Of a DNA stretch of 5,892 bases, positions 4,818 to 5,892 are shown piece after piece; the stretch's first letter is position 1; each line of letters begins with the position of its first letter. Both the position numbers and the translations under genes were made by a program. The notes beneath the pieces were generated by a model. That model was not told the DNA's origin. It worked only from the letters and a program-made list of their open reading frames with translations, and ran no database searches. The stretch is from Candidatus Saccharibacteria bacterium UBA6575 (GTDB lineage Bacteria; Patescibacteriota; Saccharimonadia; Saccharimonadales; Saccharimonadaceae): the NCBI GenBank assembly GCA_002434005.1, contig DJJF01000026.1, positions 3,333-9,224 of the forward strand. Reading direction: 5' to 3'.

Positions 4818-5498
4818 ATGAAAAAGCGTCCTATCTCTCAAAAAGTTCAGTTTATTGCTGGCTTTCTGATCCCTACGGTCATCTTGCTAACGTTGAGCGA
4901 TGAATCCAAACTTGGCCCACTATGGGGCATGGTGTTGTCGCTCGCGTTCCCTGTTGCGATTGAAGTATACTCATTTATCACCGGTCGCAAGGCGAGCCTG
5001 ATTTCTCTGTTCGCGATCATTGGAATCCTGCTAATCGGAGCGATTAGTTTATTCGGTCTGAGCGAAGAGTGGCTTGCTGCTAGGCGCGCGGCCATATACA
5101 TCATTGGCGGCATTGGAATTTTAGGGATCACTCGGTTCAAGCGAGGATGGATCGATAAGTGGCTAGGTAATGTATTTGATATGGATAAGGTTCAGGGGGC
5201 GGCAAAAGAAGAAAGCGCTAAGTTAGCGTTACGGCGCGCGGTTACGACGGCATCGTATGCATTCGCAGCATCGCTACTGGCTATCGGAATCTGGAGCTAT
5301 GTATTCACCATTCTATTCATGAGCGCTCCGACTGGTTCGAGTGCATTTAACGCACAGTACGCTGAGCTGCGGCTGCTTAGCCTGCCAGCTGTCTCGCTTC
5401 CGTTTTTAGTAGCTGTTATGGCAATACTTATGTATTTATTATCGCGAATAGAAAAACTTACCGGCTTAGAACCCGAAAAGTTACTGAAAAAGCGCTAG
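4818..5498 (+). CDS. Six-helix membrane protein, VC0807 family-like
   Basis: The 226-residue protein has about six hydrophobic segments (roughly 9-26, 34-53, 60-80, 90-105, 144-168, 188-208) and basic ends (MKKRP, LLKKR). The N-terminal half reads like the VC0807 family: IPTVILLTLSDESKLGPLWG (18-37), ALAFP-like LAFPVAIEVYSFITGRK (42-58), then an FGLSEEWLAARRAAIYIIGG segment (79-98). Members are inner-membrane proteins of unknown biochemical role, in some annotations loosely linked to septation proteins. A cytoplasmic loop at 106-143 is rich in charged residues. The stop codon TAG overlaps the stop of the convergent gene. The function is not known, and the family call is by remembered pattern only. 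Confidence 0.65.
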   Translation: MKKRPISQKVQFIAGFLIPTVILLTLSDESKLGPLWGMVLSLAFPVAIEVYSFITGRKASLISLFAIIGILLIGAISLFGLSEEWLAARRAAIYIIGGIGILGITRFKRGWIDKWLGNVFDMDKVQGAAKEESAKLALRRAVTTASYAFAASLLAIGIWSYVFTILFMSAPTGSSAFNAQYAELRLLSLPAVSLPFLVAVMAILMYLLSRIEKLTGLEPEKLLKKR

Positions 5499-5821
5499 GC
5501 TCGTTGCTGGTAGAAGCTGCTATCGAACGAGTCTGGCGCGTCCATTGCTGGAGGCGTATCGTAGCTTGATGCAGCGAATGCACCCAACGCGACGAGAAGT
5601 AATACGAACAGCAGGATGAACATCACAAGTACGATCGATAGCGATCCTGTGACGATGCCAGCTATCGCCATGCCCTTTCCGGCTGGATTTTTGAGCGCCA
5701 TAAATCCTGTAATAATTGCGGGGATGCCTGTAAGTGGACCCATGCCAAAGATCGACAATATGCCAAGGACGAGCGAGGCGATAGCAAGGTTATTGGCTTC
5801 TGGCTGAACGGGTTTAGTCAT
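5495..5821 (-). CDS. DUF4190-like small membrane protein
   Basis: The 108-residue protein has an N-terminal tail (MTKPVQPEANN), then LAIASLVLGILSIFGMGPLTG (12-32) and IPAIITGFMALKNPAGKGMAIAGIVTG (33-59), the typical DUF4190 pattern: a first hydrophobic hairpin, a short K-rich turn with G-x-G-M-A, then a second membrane stretch running to about residue 84. The C-terminal 24 residues are polar and acidic and probably cytoplasmic or surface exposed. The biochemical role of the domain is unknown; it is common in Gram-positive-type envelopes. The start is the ATG 6 nt past a TACACT -10 box; AGGGG lies only 1 nt before the ATG, too close for a Shine-Dalgarno sequence. The gene is convergent with the preceding membrane protein and overlaps it by 4 nt. 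Confidence 0.75.
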   Translation of the reverse strand: MTKPVQPEANNLAIASLVLGILSIFGMGPLTGIPAIITGFMALKNPAGKGMAIAGIVTGSLSIVLVMFILLFVLLLVALGAFAASSYDTPPAMDAPDSFDSSFYQQRA

Positions 5822-5827
5822 GCCCCT

Positions 5828-5833
5828 AGTGTA
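5828..5833 (-). promoter_or_regulatory. Probable -10 box (TACACT) of the DUF4190-like gene
   Basis: On the minus strand TACACT ends 6 nt before the ATG at 5821, the spacing seen at the other leaderless starts. At 17 nt upstream only a weak TTCATT could act as -35. It lies back to back with the tRNA promoter, and both fit within about 50 bp. Confidence 0.5.
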
Positions 5834-5843
5834 CGCGCTTATC

Positions 5844-5852
5844 TGTTAAAAT
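5844..5852 (+). promoter_or_regulatory. Extended -10 (TGTTAAAAT) of the tRNA gene
   Basis: TG, T and TAAAAT (5847-5852) match the extended -10 form at 5 of 6 hexamer positions. They end 20 nt before the tRNA 5' end, a normal distance for a precursor start near 5859. No clear -35 box is visible. Confidence 0.5.
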
Positions 5853-5872
5853 GAAATAAAGTCATACCACGT

Positions 5873-5892
5873 GGAGAGGTGCAGGAGTGGTT
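5873..5892 (+). tRNA. tRNA-Ser, partial (5' end only)
   Basis: The last 20 bases start with the acceptor strand GGAGAGG, then TG and a D-arm with GAGTGGTT. This matches the usual beginning of bacterial tRNA-Ser genes. The rest, including the anticodon, is outside the window, so the isoacceptor cannot be named. tRNA-Tyr and tRNA-Leu have different usual acceptor and D-arm sequences and fit less well. Confidence 0.75.

Noticed and set aside
1..5892. Recoded TGA (glycine), as in some other Patescibacteria.
   Set aside because: All genes are intact with the standard code and end in TAA or TAG. Absence of TGA stops in seven genes is not enough to claim recoding, and no frame needs to read through TGA.
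1..5892. CRISPR array, insertion sequence or integrase.
   Set aside because: No regularly spaced repeats, transposase or recombinase motifs, or paired inverted ends are visible.

Overview
The window reads like a piece of a Candidatus Saccharibacteria (TM7/Patescibacteria) chromosome. This assignment is an inference, made without database searches. It rests on the N-terminus of the 396-residue surface protein (a short SGSAHAV-type leader into one hydrophobic segment, a form I associate with this phylum), on small compact genes, and on start regions that mostly lack a Shine-Dalgarno sequence. The standard genetic code is sufficient: every complete gene ends in TAA or TAG and no recoding is needed.

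Left part (1-2040), accessory in character. A partial acidic protein of unknown function runs off the left edge on the minus strand (1-277). It is driven by a near-perfect promoter (TTGACA, 17 nt, TGC-TAATAT) whose -10 box lies 6 nt from the ATG. Then comes about 390 bases without an intact gene, holding a GC-rich relic-like stretch, a clear terminator hairpin (537-566) and a larger imperfect hairpin (626-690). Next is a 390-residue minus-strand gene (704-1876) that is visibly GC-rich, has strong G/C preference at third codon positions and encodes an unrecognised protein with a CxxC...CxxC zinc-ribbon-like motif. It has a Shine-Dalgarno sequence, a structured leader of about 120 nt, a possible 14-codon upstream ORF overlapping its start, and a consensus promoter at 2005-2033. 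It looks like a foreign reading frame held in a native-type transcription unit.

Middle part (2041-3450), small and AT-rich. A 118-residue member of the nucleoside deoxyribosyltransferase / deoxynucleotide N-hydrolase fold is followed by a terminator. Then come a 172-residue Nudix hydrolase of the isopentenyl-diphosphate-isomerase-like type and a 69-residue basic hypothetical protein. Each appears to have its own promoter with the -10 box 6 nt before the ATG, so they are likely separate leaderless transcripts. The first two are plausibly nucleotide-processing enzymes.

Right part (3450-5892), more core-like. A membrane-anchored extracytoplasmic protein with a degenerate LytM/M23 peptidase-like domain (3564-4754) has a Shine-Dalgarno sequence and an operator-like dyad in its promoter. 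A six-helix membrane protein resembling the VC0807 family (4818-5498) converges on a small DUF4190-like membrane protein (5495-5821, minus), and one CTAG tetranucleotide carries both stop codons. Divergent from the latter, the window ends 20 nt into a tRNA gene, probably tRNA-Ser, with its own extended -10 promoter.

The strongest general observation is the recurring start architecture. Six of the eight protein genes have a -10-like hexamer ending 6 or 7 nt before the ATG and no usable Shine-Dalgarno sequence, and many promoters carry the extended form TGCTAnnAT. This points to leaderless transcription as the default here. The GC-rich gene and the LytM-like gene, which keep Shine-Dalgarno sequences and 5' leaders, stand out as exceptions.
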